DNA from: Candidatus Phytoplasma australasiaticum subsp. taiwanense
GTDB taxonomy: Bacteria; Bacillota_I; Bacilli_A; Acholeplasmatales; Acholeplasmataceae
Reading direction: 5' to 3'
DNA length: 64,000 nucleotides
NCBI GenBank assembly: GCA_001307505.2
Contig: CP040925.1
Location: 372,001 to 436,000 of the forward strand
Shown: positions 31,328 to 40,743 of the stretch, in pieces
How the letters are laid out: the number at the start of each line of letters is the position of its first letter
Position numbering within the stretch: position 1 is the first letter of the stretch
Program-made: the position numbers and the translations under genes
The notes under the pieces: model-generated
The model's database searches: none
The model's input: only the letters and a program-made list of their open reading frames with translations
Told to the model about the DNA's origin: nothing

Positions 31328-31516
31328 TTAATTCGTGTCTTTGAATTTCGAAATTAATTTATTTTTATAAAAATTACCACCATTTTTAGTTAAACGATGA
31401 GGTAAAGTAAATTTATTAGTATCAGGGCATAATACCAAAGTAGGTGATTTTAATTTGTAATGAGTACGTCTTTTTCTTTTAGCGGTTTTACTAGTTCTTC
31501 TAAAGGGGACAGCCAT
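31328..31516 (-). CDS. rpmF: 50S ribosomal protein L32
   Basis: This 62-residue protein begins [19 protein letters not shown], the standard L32 start, and continues with [16 protein letters not shown]. Only one cysteine of the zinc ribbon remains, as in zinc-independent L32 forms. A GGAG site precedes the ATG. Confidence 0.92.
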   Translation of the reverse strand: MAVPFRRTSKTAKRKRRTHYKLKSPTLVLCPDTNKFTLPHRLTKNGGNFYKNKLISKFKDTN

Positions 31517-31628
31517 TTTAATTATTCTCCTTTTATCATTATTAAATAAAAAAAAATTTTTTATTTAATAATAAAAATTAATTTTAATTAATGAATTTTT
31601 TAAAATAGAAGTAAATTGAATTGTTGTC

Positions 31629-31650
31629 TGGCGTTTGAGAAGGGATTCGA
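31629..31650 (-). tRNA. tRNA-Arg(UCU), 3' exon
   Basis: These are the last 22 nt: T-loop from position 55, 3' T stem, acceptor strand CTCAAAC, discriminator G and encoded CCA. They pair with the 5' exon at 32527-32581. The intron ends CTATCACGAT immediately before. Confidence 0.88.
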
Positions 31651-32526
31651 ATCGTGATAGAATTACTACATTTCGTTATTTCTAACTATTATAATAAGCC
31701 CCACACACCACCGGACAAGCTAGTTTCCCAGCATCCGGCGATTATTTAAGTGATAATTCGGTTTAGCTAAAAATTTATATATTTCGTGAGCTTTTCTCCA
31801 TCTAGATAGATCAAAACTCTTTATTTCTTTAATATTTATAAATAATCATTATTTTAGCTTATCTAAAACATTAGAATCAGATAATTTTAAGATTTACAAA
31901 ATGACTAAACCATCACAAAAATTTCCTCTTTCGCCTTGTACCAAGCTTTCCTTGGCTCCTTGGTGAGTCAGTTTAATCAAGTGTTCCAACTTGATTCTTA
32001 AATTTCTCACGACTACTATGATTCTGCTTTCTCCTTGCCCCCAAAGTGCATACCTTGTTTTAATAATTAATTTTATTCAATTATTGAGGTTTAGGAGGAT
32101 GAAAGTTACTCTTAATATTTACCATTATTGACTTTTAGGTGAGATGACCAAAACTAAATTTAAAATAAATTTTAAAATAAATCGAATACCTTTTAGTTTC
32201 GGTAGGCTTCCAAGTTTGGTTATTATTGATAATACCATGAAATAGGGATTCATTTTCATAGTTACTTGGATTGATAGATATATATAGTTTTCTATCAGTT
32301 GAGATATCACTCCATTTTATTCTCTTAGCCTCATTTCAGAGGTTATCCATGAGTCATTATTCAGTTTACAAGATTTCCTAGACTAAACTATTTCGTCCGT
32401 TCCTTGTTTTTATAATCTACTATAATTATTATTTCTTTCGTTATAATAACCGATTATATACTGCTACTGATTATCATGCAGTAGGTGATTGGTTAAATCA
32501 CTAAATATAAGGCATCTTTTTCGTCC
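31651..32526 (-). mobile_element. group II intron C inside tRNA-Arg
   Basis: The 876-nt ORF-less intron starts GGACGAAAAAG and ends CTATCACGAT. A domain V-like hairpin (GCCGGATGCTG GGAAAC) with CGC triad lies near 31705-31740. EBS1 (32249-32244, ATCCCT) pairs with exon bases 32532-32527 (GGGGGT) through four Watson-Crick and two wobble pairs. The body is distantly related to intron family B. Confidence 0.85.
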
Positions 32527-32581
<55 letters not shown>

Positions 32582-32713
32582 ATTTTCAAAAAACAACTTA
32601 TATTATACTAGAAATATACAATTTATAATTAATTTATAAAGGTAAATTTATTAATTATTATTAATATTTTATAATTAACTACTTATTATCTTATCATTTC
32701 AAGAAAAAAATAA

Positions 32714-33163
32714 CTAAAAATTAATATTTTTAGGTTGAATTTTAAAAAAAATATAATCAAATTTATCCGAAAAAATGTAATGTTTTATAATTAAAAAATT
32801 ATTATTTTTTAACCAATTAAATAATAAATGTATTTTACTTTGGCAACCTAATAAACATGGTTTAGTAATTGGAGCAGTTTTTAAAATATTTATAATTGTA
32901 TAAGCTCCTAAACCACAAATAACCGCTAAATCGAAATCCGAATAAATATTTTTAAAACCATCGCTAACAAAAAATTGAACAGGATAATTTTTTAAATTCT
33001 TACGAGCATTCGATAAAGCTTTAGGACTGATATCTGCGGCAATTCCTTTACAAATATAACCTAAATCTAACGCTTTTTTTAATACTAATCCATGATCTGT
33101 ACCAATATCAGCTACTGTATTATAATTTTTAATTAATGAAGCTATAAATAAAATTCTTTTCAT
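32714..33163 (-). CDS. trmK: tRNA (adenine22-N1)-methyltransferase TrmK
   Basis: This SAM methyltransferase modifies A22 of tRNA. The start MKRILFIASLIKNYNTVADIGTDHGL has SAM motif I, and DLAVICGLGAYTIINIL is the family catalytic region. At 149 residues it lacks the C-terminal coiled coil of Bacillus TrmK (about 230), a common reduction or a decayed tail. It sits directly after rpoD, the Bacillus order. Confidence 0.82.
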   Translation of the reverse strand: MKRILFIASLIKNYNTVADIGTDHGLVLKKALDLGYICKGIAADISPKALSNARKNLKNYPVQFFVSDGFKNIYSDFDLAVICGLGAYTIINILKTAPITKPCLLGCQSKIHLLFNWLKNNNFLIIKHYIFSDKFDYIFFKIQPKNINF

Positions 33164-33165
33164 AT

Positions 33166-34473
33166 TTATTTTCTATTTATATTTTTGTATAAAATCTTTA
33201 ATTTATTTTGCCTTGAAGGTGATCTTAAACGTCTTAAAGCTTTAGCTTCTATTTGGCGAATACGTTCGCGTGTCACACCCAATTTAGCTCCAACTTCTTC
33301 TAAGGTATGTACTCTATTATCGCCTTCTAAAATTCCATATCTCATTTTCAAAACAAGTTGCTCTCTAGGGGTTAAAGCTTCTTCAAGCGATTCTTCTAAA
33401 GTTTTTTTTAAAGTTTCTTGTAACATATAATCATGAGGCGAAATAGCGTTAGGATCGCTAATAAAATCACCTAAAGAAGAATCATCTTCATCACGAATAG
33501 ATGTTTCTAAAGAAATCGTTTCTTTTTCAATCATTTGTAAATCATTAATTTTTTTTGTTTCTATATTCATAGCCTTAGCTATTTCATGATTTTCTGCTTT
33601 TCGAGCTAAATCTTGAGTTAATTTACCTCTTAAACGCGAAATTTTATTTAAAATATCTGAAACATGAACCGGACATCGAATAGTACGAGATTGATCGGCA
33701 ACAGCTCTAGTAATAGCTTGTCTAATCCACCAAGTTGCATAAGTAGAAAATTTAAAACCTTTTGTATAATCGAATTTATCTACAGCTCTCATCAATCCCA
33801 TATTACCTTCTTGGATTAAATCTAAAAATTTAATTTTCCTGCCTATATATAATTTAGCTACTGATACCACTAATCGATAATTAGCTTCAATTAATTTATT
33901 TTTTGCTATAACAGCTTTATTAATTGATATTTGGAGTTTTTCTAATTCCTCGTCAGTTATAGAAATTAATTTATTTTTAAAATCTTCTATTTTTTGTCTA
34001 GCTTTTACTCCTTCATAAACTAATTTAGAATTTTCTTTTTCTTTTTCTAAAGTTAATAAAGGGATTTGTCCAATTTCTTTTAAATACATTCTTACAGGAT
34101 CATCAACTTTAATTGAATTGGCAATTTTTTTTAAATTAATATCTTCCTGTATTTCTTCGGAACGAATAGTTTCGATATTAATATTTTCATCTTCTAAATC
34201 TTCTATATCTAACATATCATAATCAGCATTTTCTAATTCATTTTGAGTTTTTTTTGATTTAAAATTTTTAGATGTTTTTTTATTAATTATTTTACTAGCT
34301 GTTAACAAACATTTAAAAATTTTTCGATAAATATTATTTATGTCTTTAACATTATAACTAAACCATTTTAATTCTTTTTTTAAAATATCAACTAAAACTG
34401 TTTCACCTTTTTTTTCAAATTGCAAAATTTTTTGTTTGTAGATTTTTTTAATTGTCATTTTTAGATTCATCAT
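33166..34473 (-). CDS. rpoD: principal RNA polymerase sigma factor
   Basis: This is a 435-residue primary sigma-70. Region 1.2 shows [18 protein letters not shown]. Region 2 carries [32 protein letters not shown], read here as two adjoining blocks. Region 3 has RTIRCPVHV, and region 4.2 is the helix-turn-helix [20 protein letters not shown]. The N-terminal region is short and acidic. Its start overlaps the end of dnaG by 26 nt, as in the Firmicutes macromolecular synthesis operon. Confidence 0.95.
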   Translation of the reverse strand: MMNLKMTIKKIYKQKILQFEKKGETVLVDILKKELKWFSYNVKDINNIYRKIFKCLLTASKIINKKTSKNFKSKKTQNELENADYDMLDIEDLEDENINIETIRSEEIQEDINLKKIANSIKVDDPVRMYLKEIGQIPLLTLEKEKENSKLVYEGVKARQKIEDFKNKLISITDEELEKLQISINKAVIAKNKLIEANYRLVVSVAKLYIGRKIKFLDLIQEGNMGLMRAVDKFDYTKGFKFSTYATWWIRQAITRAVADQSRTIRCPVHVSDILNKISRLRGKLTQDLARKAENHEIAKAMNIETKKINDLQMIEKETISLETSIRDEDDSSLGDFISDPNAISPHDYMLQETLKKTLEESLEEALTPREQLVLKMRYGILEGDNRVHTLEEVGAKLGVTRERIRQIEAKALRRLRSPSRQNKLKILYKNINRK

Positions 34474-36361
34474 GAACTCCTATATTTTTTAACTTTAATA
34501 ACTCTTTTTGTTTATGGGCTATTTCTAATATTAATTGTTTCAGATCATTATCTTCATTGTTATTAGTGTTTATAATTTGTTCTGATAAATTTTGCAATTT
34601 ATTTTTAAGAATTTTTAATTCTTGTCGAATTTGATCCATTAAATGCATTTTTAAATAACAATAAAATTCATTTAAACTTTCAGCTTTCCGTATACGTATT
34701 TTTTTTTTAAATAAATAGTTATTTTTAATTTCTAAAAATAAACCATAAATATCAAATTCTTTTGATAATTCTGATATAAAATCGCGATAAACTTCCATAA
34801 AACGATCTATATCTATACCATTTTTTATTTCATTTTCTGTTGCATCATTTTGATAATAAACATCAATTTTATCTATTAATTTTAAAAAATTTATATTAGA
34901 AACGACATGATCATAAATATCGTGTTTAATTGATTTTAAATGTTCTGAATTTAATAAAATTTCAATTAAAATTTCTTTTTCTACAAGACTTATAATATTT
35001 TGGGTTGGTTTTTGAACTTCTTGAAAATACTTTTGACGCATCAGAATTGTATAATCATTTTGATTCATGATTTTTTTATGATGAATATCATTATTTATAA
35101 AAAGAGAATATTTTTTATAAATATTTTTGCAATAATCATATTTAATTTTATCATCATAATTTTTAATTAAATTAAAGATATGGCGATTTAAAATTGTTAT
35201 TTCTATATCTTGTTGTAAATATTTTTCGATCATATAAAAAACATAATCTTGAGATTTTTGCAACAAATTTTCATAATTAAATAATTCTGATTCAGTTAAA
35301 TTTGAAAAAAAATCATCTGGATCTTTACCATTAGGTGGATGCCAAATAAAAACCTGTAACTTTTGTTTTGTTAACATATCAGCTATTTTATATGTAGCTG
35401 TTATACCCGCTTCATCACCATCGAATGCAATTATAATTTTTTGAGCATTTTGTTTTAACAAATCAATGTGTTTTGGAGTTAATTGAGTACCTAAAATAGC
35501 AATAGTGTTATAAATGTTAAACTTATAAAAAGCTATAACATCAAAAATACCTTCGCATAAAATAACATCTTGATTTCGTTTAATAAATTCACAACTTTCA
35601 AATAAATTATATAATAAATTACTTTTTTTAAATAAAACTGTTTCATTATTAAATAAATATTTAGGATTATTAGGATCTGTTTTCAAAGATCGGCCGACAA
35701 AACCTATAACTTGACCTTTTTCGTTAGTTAAAGGAAACATAATTCGATCATAAAAAAAATCACGATATTGTTGAGAATCATCTTTGGATGGGACAACCAA
35801 ACCCAATGATAATAAATCTTTTATTTCAAAACCTTTATTTAATAAATGATTTTGAAGAGCTTTAGGATGAGCATGTGCATAACCCAAATTAAATTTTTTA
35901 ATTAATTTTAAATTTAATTTACGTTTTTTTAATAAATAATCTAAAACATAATGATTTTCGATATCATTTAAAATACATTCTAAAGCGGTTTTAAAAAAAT
36001 CTTGGGTATGTTCTAAAATATTTATCAATTTATTGTTTACATAATCTTGTGGTTGACTTAATATTTGTAAATTAAATTTATAATTTAATTCGTGGGCAGC
36101 TGCTTCTAAAGTTATTTTTTTTAATTTAGCCCAAAAAGCCGTTGGACTACCCCCTTCATGACAGGCCATACAAACAGCAATATTTTTTTCTGGTGAAACA
36201 GAAAAAGAAGGAGTTTTTTCTTTATGAAAAGGACATAAACTCATAAAGTTTTTTCCTTTTTTTTCTAAAGTTATTCCGGCATATCGGCTAACTAATTCAT
36301 GAATAGGTATTTTTTTATTAATTTGCTCAATAAATGATAATTTTTTTCTCATATGGTTCAT
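34448..36361 (-). CDS. dnaG: DNA primase
   Basis: This is a 637-residue primase that makes RNA primers for replication. The N-terminal CHC2 zinc finger is seen as [11 protein letters not shown] and CMACHEGG. The TOPRIM domain follows ([25 protein letters not shown]), and the C-terminal region is the variable helicase-binding part. It lies in the order glyS-dnaG-rpoD. Confidence 0.93.
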   Translation of the reverse strand: MNHMRKKLSFIEQINKKIPIHELVSRYAGITLEKKGKNFMSLCPFHKEKTPSFSVSPEKNIAVCMACHEGGSPTAFWAKLKKITLEAAAHELNYKFNLQILSQPQDYVNNKLINILEHTQDFFKTALECILNDIENHYVLDYLLKKRKLNLKLIKKFNLGYAHAHPKALQNHLLNKGFEIKDLLSLGLVVPSKDDSQQYRDFFYDRIMFPLTNEKGQVIGFVGRSLKTDPNNPKYLFNNETVLFKKSNLLYNLFESCEFIKRNQDVILCEGIFDVIAFYKFNIYNTIAILGTQLTPKHIDLLKQNAQKIIIAFDGDEAGITATYKIADMLTKQKLQVFIWHPPNGKDPDDFFSNLTESELFNYENLLQKSQDYVFYMIEKYLQQDIEITILNRHIFNLIKNYDDKIKYDYCKNIYKKYSLFINNDIHHKKIMNQNDYTILMRQKYFQEVQKPTQNIISLVEKEILIEILLNSEHLKSIKHDIYDHVVSNINFLKLIDKIDVYYQNDATENEIKNGIDIDRFMEVYRDFISELSKEFDIYGLFLEIKNNYLFKKKIRIRKAESLNEFYCYLKMHLMDQIRQELKILKNKLQNLSEQIINTNNNEDNDLKQLILEIAHKQKELLKLKNIGVHDESKNDN

Positions 36362-36409
36362 ATTTATTTTTATATTATCCAGTTTAGATCAATTAATTTT
36401 AATAATTTA

Positions 36410-37768
36410 TTAAAAAGATATTTTATCTACCAAATAATCCTTAAGATGTTCCAAGGGTATAAATTCTTGATTTAAAGAATCTCGATCTCTTATAGATACA
36501 ATATTTTTTTCTAAAGTATGATTATCTATTGTGCAACAATAAGGTGTACCTATAGCATCTTGTCTTCTATATCTTTTGCCAATACTTTGAGTTTCATCAT
36601 AAATAACTTCAAAATAATTACATAAAAAACGTTGTATTTGTTTAGCTTTTTCTCGATGAATATTTTTAATCAAAGGCAAAATTGCCACTTTATAAGGAGC
36701 TAAAAACGGATGTATCTTAAATAATATTCTCTCTGTTTGGTTTGTTAAAGTTTCTTTTTGTAAACTATTTAACATAACAGCTAATAATAATCTTTCGACT
36801 CCTACAGAAGGCTCTATCACAAAAGGATAAAATTTATTACATTGTTGATGATCTGAATATCTTAAATCTATACCTGAATGCTCTTGATGTTGCTTTAAAT
36901 CAAAATCATTACGAGCAGAAATCCCCCATAGCTCATCAAAACCCCAAGGAAAATTAAATAAAATATCAGTAGTATTGCTAGCATAATGACTTAATTCTGT
37001 TTTATTATAATCTTTAAATTTTAAATTTTCCGTTTTTAAACCTAAATCAAGCAAAAAATCATAAGTATATTTTTTCCAAAAATCAAACCATTTTTGAGTT
37101 TCTTGAGGATGATGAAAAAATTCTAATTCCATTTGTTCAAATTCACAAGTTCGAAAAATAAAATTTCCTGGAGTAATTTCATTACGAAAAGATTTGCCGA
37201 TCTGACCAATACCAAAAGGTATTCGTTTTCTAGAAGTATTTAAAATATTTTTAAAATTAACAAAAATACCTTGACAAGTTTCTGGTCTTAAAAAAATTAT
37301 ATTATTATTAGATGGCACTGAACCCTGATGACTTTGGAATAACAAATTAAATTGTTTAACCGTAGACCAATTAGAAGTATTTAACAAACGATACTTAATA
37401 AGATATTGAGTCATTGATTCTAAAGACATTCCATGAACATCAATATTTGGATTATGTTTTTGAATTAATTTATCTGCTCGATAACGTTTATTAGTATCTT
37501 TATTTTCCGCTAAAGGATCAGTAAAATTTTTAATATGTCCGGAAGCTTCCCAAACTTTGGTATTTAATATTATAGAACTATCTAACAATAATGTATCTTC
37601 TCTCTCTTGAAAAAATTTTTTTTGCCAAGCTTTTTTAATATTTTGTTTTAATAAGCACCCTAAAGGTCCATAATCAAAAGTATTGGCTAAACCTCCATAA
37701 ATTTCACTTCCTGGAAAAATAAAACCATTTTGTTTTGCAAAACTAATTAACTCTTGTAAAGAAAACAT
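36410..37768 (-). CDS. glyS: glycyl-tRNA synthetase, single-chain dimeric type
   Basis: This 452-residue class II synthetase is of the alpha2 (eukaryote/Mollicutes-like) type. The first residues include ISFAKQNGFIFPGSEIYGGLANTF, given here as a family hallmark. Other blocks are FLRPETCQGIF, RIPFGIGQIGKSFRNE (motif 2) and SVGVERLLLA (motif 3). The C-terminal anticodon domain has APYKVAILPL. It lies between era and dnaG. Confidence 0.93.
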   Translation of the reverse strand: MFSLQELISFAKQNGFIFPGSEIYGGLANTFDYGPLGCLLKQNIKKAWQKKFFQEREDTLLLDSSIILNTKVWEASGHIKNFTDPLAENKDTNKRYRADKLIQKHNPNIDVHGMSLESMTQYLIKYRLLNTSNWSTVKQFNLLFQSHQGSVPSNNNIIFLRPETCQGIFVNFKNILNTSRKRIPFGIGQIGKSFRNEITPGNFIFRTCEFEQMELEFFHHPQETQKWFDFWKKYTYDFLLDLGLKTENLKFKDYNKTELSHYASNTTDILFNFPWGFDELWGISARNDFDLKQHQEHSGIDLRYSDHQQCNKFYPFVIEPSVGVERLLLAVMLNSLQKETLTNQTERILFKIHPFLAPYKVAILPLIKNIHREKAKQIQRFLCNYFEVIYDETQSIGKRYRRQDAIGTPYCCTIDNHTLEKNIVSIRDRDSLNQEFIPLEHLKDYLVDKISF

Positions 37769-37788
37769 TTCTTTATCCTTTGCTATTT

Positions 37789-38694
37789 TTAATTAAAATT
37801 AATTGATATTCCGATTTTTCTTAAAGAATTAATATTATTACGCCATTTTTTTTCAACTTTAACCCATAAATCTAAATAAATTTTTTTATTTAAAATTTGT
37901 TCAATATCTTTTCGAGCTTCAATGCCTATTTTTTTTAACATATTCCCTTGATTACCTATTAAAATCTTTTTTTGATTATTTTTTTCAATTAAAATTAGTG
38001 CCGAAATATTAACAACAGCAGAAGAGTTTATCGGAGAAATATTTTCGATCAAAACAGTGGAAGCATGAGGAATTTCTTGATGCAAATAATAAAGAATTTT
38101 TTCTCTAATAAGTTCCGATATAAATTTATTTTGGTTTATATTTGTTTTAATATGAGATGGATAATAATTTTCGCCTTCAGGTAAAAATTCTAAAATATGT
38201 TGTTTTAAAATATTTATATTATTATTATTGTTGTTAATAGATGATATAGGGACAACGGCATCAAAATTAAATTTTTTAACATAACTTAAAATAATTTTAT
38301 CAATAACTATTTTTTTATACAAATCCATTTTATTAACTACTAAAATAATTTTTTTATTATATTTTCTAAGAAGATCTAAAAACTTTTGTTCTCGAGAAGT
38401 TTGTTTATATTCCCGATCTACTACCAATAAAATAACATCAGCTTCATTTAAACTTTTTAAAGTTACTTGATACATCATTTTATTTAATAAATACTTATTA
38501 TTCGCGTGTAAACCAGGAGTATCAATAAAAATAAATTGATAACAAGAAGAAGTATCAATACCTATAATAGCATCCCGTGTAGTTTGAGACTTATAACTAG
38601 TTATAGATATTTTTTGATTAATTAAAGCATTAATAAGGGTAGATTTTCCTACATTAGTATTACCAATAATAGAAATAAATCCTGATTTAAACAA
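37789..38694 (-). CDS. era: GTPase Era
   Basis: Era is a 301-residue GTPase that binds the 3' end of 16S rRNA during small-subunit assembly. The G motifs are GNTNVGKSTL (G1), DTPGLH (G3) and NKMD (G4). The C-terminal KH domain has MLKKIGIEARKDIEQIL. It lies between ybeY and glyS, as in Firmicutes. Confidence 0.95.
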   Translation of the reverse strand: MFKSGFISIIGNTNVGKSTLINALINQKISITSYKSQTTRDAIIGIDTSSCYQFIFIDTPGLHANNKYLLNKMMYQVTLKSLNEADVILLVVDREYKQTSREQKFLDLLRKYNKKIILVVNKMDLYKKIVIDKIILSYVKKFNFDAVVPISSINNNNNNINILKQHILEFLPEGENYYPSHIKTNINQNKFISELIREKILYYLHQEIPHASTVLIENISPINSSAVVNISALILIEKNNQKKILIGNQGNMLKKIGIEARKDIEQILNKKIYLDLWVKVEKKWRNNINSLRKIGISINFN

Positions 38695-38744
38695 AATACC
38701 CCTCCTTTTTTATAAATAAAATAGCCTAATAAAATTTTTTGATT

Positions 38745-39164
38745 TTAATAATAATCAAAATGTAAATTATGTTTTTTTAAGATTTTTTGCTGTAAATCAA
38801 TCATTTCGCATAATGATTCTTCTGTTTTATCTTCATAACCTTTTAAATGAAAATAACCATGTAAAGCCAAAAAACTAATCTCTTGTTCATCACGAATATT
38901 ATGCTGGATAGCTTGTTTAAAAGCTTTTGGTAAAGCAATTAAAATATCACCTAAAGAAATATCATTTGTATAATCATTAAAAGCTAAAACATCAGTAGTA
39001 TAATTTTTTTTTAAATAAAAATTATTAACTTTTTTCATATATTTGTCGCTAACAAAAATAATATTCATTTTTTTACCTATATCCAAATTTTGAAATATTT
39101 GCGTCAAAACAATACTTAAATTATTAATTTCAAAATTAGTATTATTTATTATTTTAACATCCAT
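38745..39164 (-). CDS. ybeY: endoribonuclease YbeY
   Basis: This 139-residue protein is of the metal-dependent rRNA-processing RNase family. The TTDVLAFND and SLGDILIALPKA blocks are typical. The zinc motif HxxxHxxxxxH reads HGYFHLKGYED, so the third ligand position is Asp rather than His. Asp can bind metal, so activity is possible but not certain. era follows after 50 nt. Confidence 0.9.
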   Translation of the reverse strand: MDVKIINNTNFEINNLSIVLTQIFQNLDIGKKMNIIFVSDKYMKKVNNFYLKKNYTTDVLAFNDYTNDISLGDILIALPKAFKQAIQHNIRDEQEISFLALHGYFHLKGYEDKTEESLCEMIDLQQKILKKHNLHFDYY

Positions 39165-39329
39165 AATTCAAATCTTATCCAAAAATCAAAATTTGCTAAA
39201 TTTGCATAATCACAAAAAATAAATTCAGAATTTGCTTTTATTTATTATCGCCATTTATATTTTGCAATTTTAATAAATAAAAATAAAAACTGAAAAAATT
39301 TATAATTTATCTAAAAATTTATCTAAAAT

Positions 39330-39359
39330 AAAAAAAGTTTTTGATAAAAATAAAAAACT
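39330..39359 (-). terminator. possible terminator after rpsU
   Basis: On the minus strand AGTTTTT and AAAAACT pair (39353-39359 with 39336-39342) and are followed by a T-rich tract. The stem is A/T only. Confidence 0.4.
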
Positions 39360-39365
39360 ATTTTA

Positions 39366-39539
39366 TTAACGTTTTTTTGATTGAAATTTTTTAGCACGCA
39401 TTTTTCTAGCTACACTAGGTTTGATAAAAAATGCTCTTTGACGAACTATAGCGGTAATACCCGATTTAGAAACTTCTCTTCTAAAACGTTTATATGCATC
39501 TTCAATTTGTTCATTTTCGCGCGTAATAACTTTTGGCAT
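39366..39539 (-). CDS. rpsU: 30S ribosomal protein S21
   Basis: A 57-residue gene too short for routine ORF lists. The start MPKVITRENEQIEDAYKRF and the basic C-terminus KMRAKKFQSKKR fit S21. An AAGGAG site lies at 39552-39557. It sits upstream of ybeY and era. Confidence 0.93.
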   Translation of the reverse strand: MPKVITRENEQIEDAYKRFRREVSKSGITAIVRQRAFFIKPSVARKMRAKKFQSKKR

Positions 39540-39785
39540 GTAATTATTATTTCTCCTTTTTTTATCATTTTAATATATCAGTAAACAGTTTATTAATTTC
39601 ATTTTTTCAGTAAATAAGTAAATAATTTTATTTACATCCACAAAATTAAAATCATCTAATCAATACGTTGCTTTATTATAACATAAATTACAATAAAAAG
39701 ATATAAAAAATATACTAAAATGGATATTTTTTGCATATTGAGAATGATTTTAATCCTATTAATATATAAACTATTATTTAAATAA

Positions 39786-39998
39786 TCATAATATTGATTG
39801 TTGCATAAATAATTGTAAAAAGAGAATTAAAATCAAAACACTAATAAAACGATTAAATTTATCTATACTCTTATTACTTTTAAAAGTTCCATATTGTTCG
39901 GCAAACACATCAGTTACATCTGTTTCTGAAGAAAAAAGCACACTAATAATAATAATAATACATATAATATAGATAATATAATTGGGTAATGCAAACAT
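39786..39998 (-). CDS. secG: protein translocase subunit SecG
   Basis: This 70-residue protein has two membrane helices (about 5-22 and 50-67). Between them is the polar loop SSETDVTDVFAEQYGTFKS, in the place of the usual Gly-rich SecG loop. Length, topology and the ISVLF..FxxxGTF-like spacing suggest SecG of the SecYEG channel; the assignment rests mostly on topology and context. An AAGGTGG site precedes the ATG. A 5'-truncated group II intron lies just upstream. Confidence 0.65.
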   Translation of the reverse strand: MFALPNYIIYIICIIIIISVLFSSETDVTDVFAEQYGTFKSNKSIDKFNRFISVLILILFLQLFMQQSIL

Positions 39999-40025
39999 AA
40001 TACCACCTTTTTTTAATAATTTTAA

Positions 40026-40741
40026 ATCGGGATAGATTAACTCGGTTTAGAAAGTACATTGATAATTTAACTTTAATATTCGCAATTAGCCCCCCACAGA
40101 ACCGGACAAGCAAGTTTCCAAGCATCCGGCGCCTAATATCTGATTACAGATATTGAAACTCTTTCGCCATGTAAAGGTTATTACCCTTTGCCGTGGTCAG
40201 GTTCTTCTAAAATATTCCAATTCTAGAATTAAACTGACGACTACTGTAAGTTTCGCTTTTCCCTTGAGCCTAACAGCTGTTAGTTTTAACCCTTTGGTGG
40301 TGCTTTTAGGGAGATCAAAGTTACGACATAATTCTACGAGAAGTGTTAGGCGAAGTTTACAATTGTTGCCGGAGCATTCATAAAAATATTAATAACAATA
40401 TTTTAATGAAATTAGTGTAGAAAAGGGTTAGTTTTTTAACCATATTGATAATATATATAATACCAAAGTTTTTATATTATATATCTTTCCTAATCCTGGT
40501 GTCAATATCTTACCAGAATGTTTACAGATTACCACGCTACTTAACCGCTTAGGGATTTTCACCTTCTCCTTAACTTCTGGTCTGGCACTGACTTATTGAC
40601 TAGATATTTCGTCTCATCGCGCTTGCGTGCTTTTGCTGTTATTAATTACTCTTTCGAGACAATTAATCAAGCCCACCTTACAGTGTTTACGTGACCTCTG
40701 GAGATTATCACTCCAGGCTATGCGTTAAATAGCGGAATTAT
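40026..40741 (-). mobile_element. group II intron B2, 5'-truncated, between lon and secG
   Basis: This 716-nt element is nearly identical to intron B1 of yqeG over its length and has the complete 3' end (CTATCCCGAT) and domain V. It lacks the first 17 nt, including GGGCG, so it cannot splice normally. The truncated end begins three bases after the lon stop codon. Confidence 0.85.
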
Positions 40742-40743
40742 AT

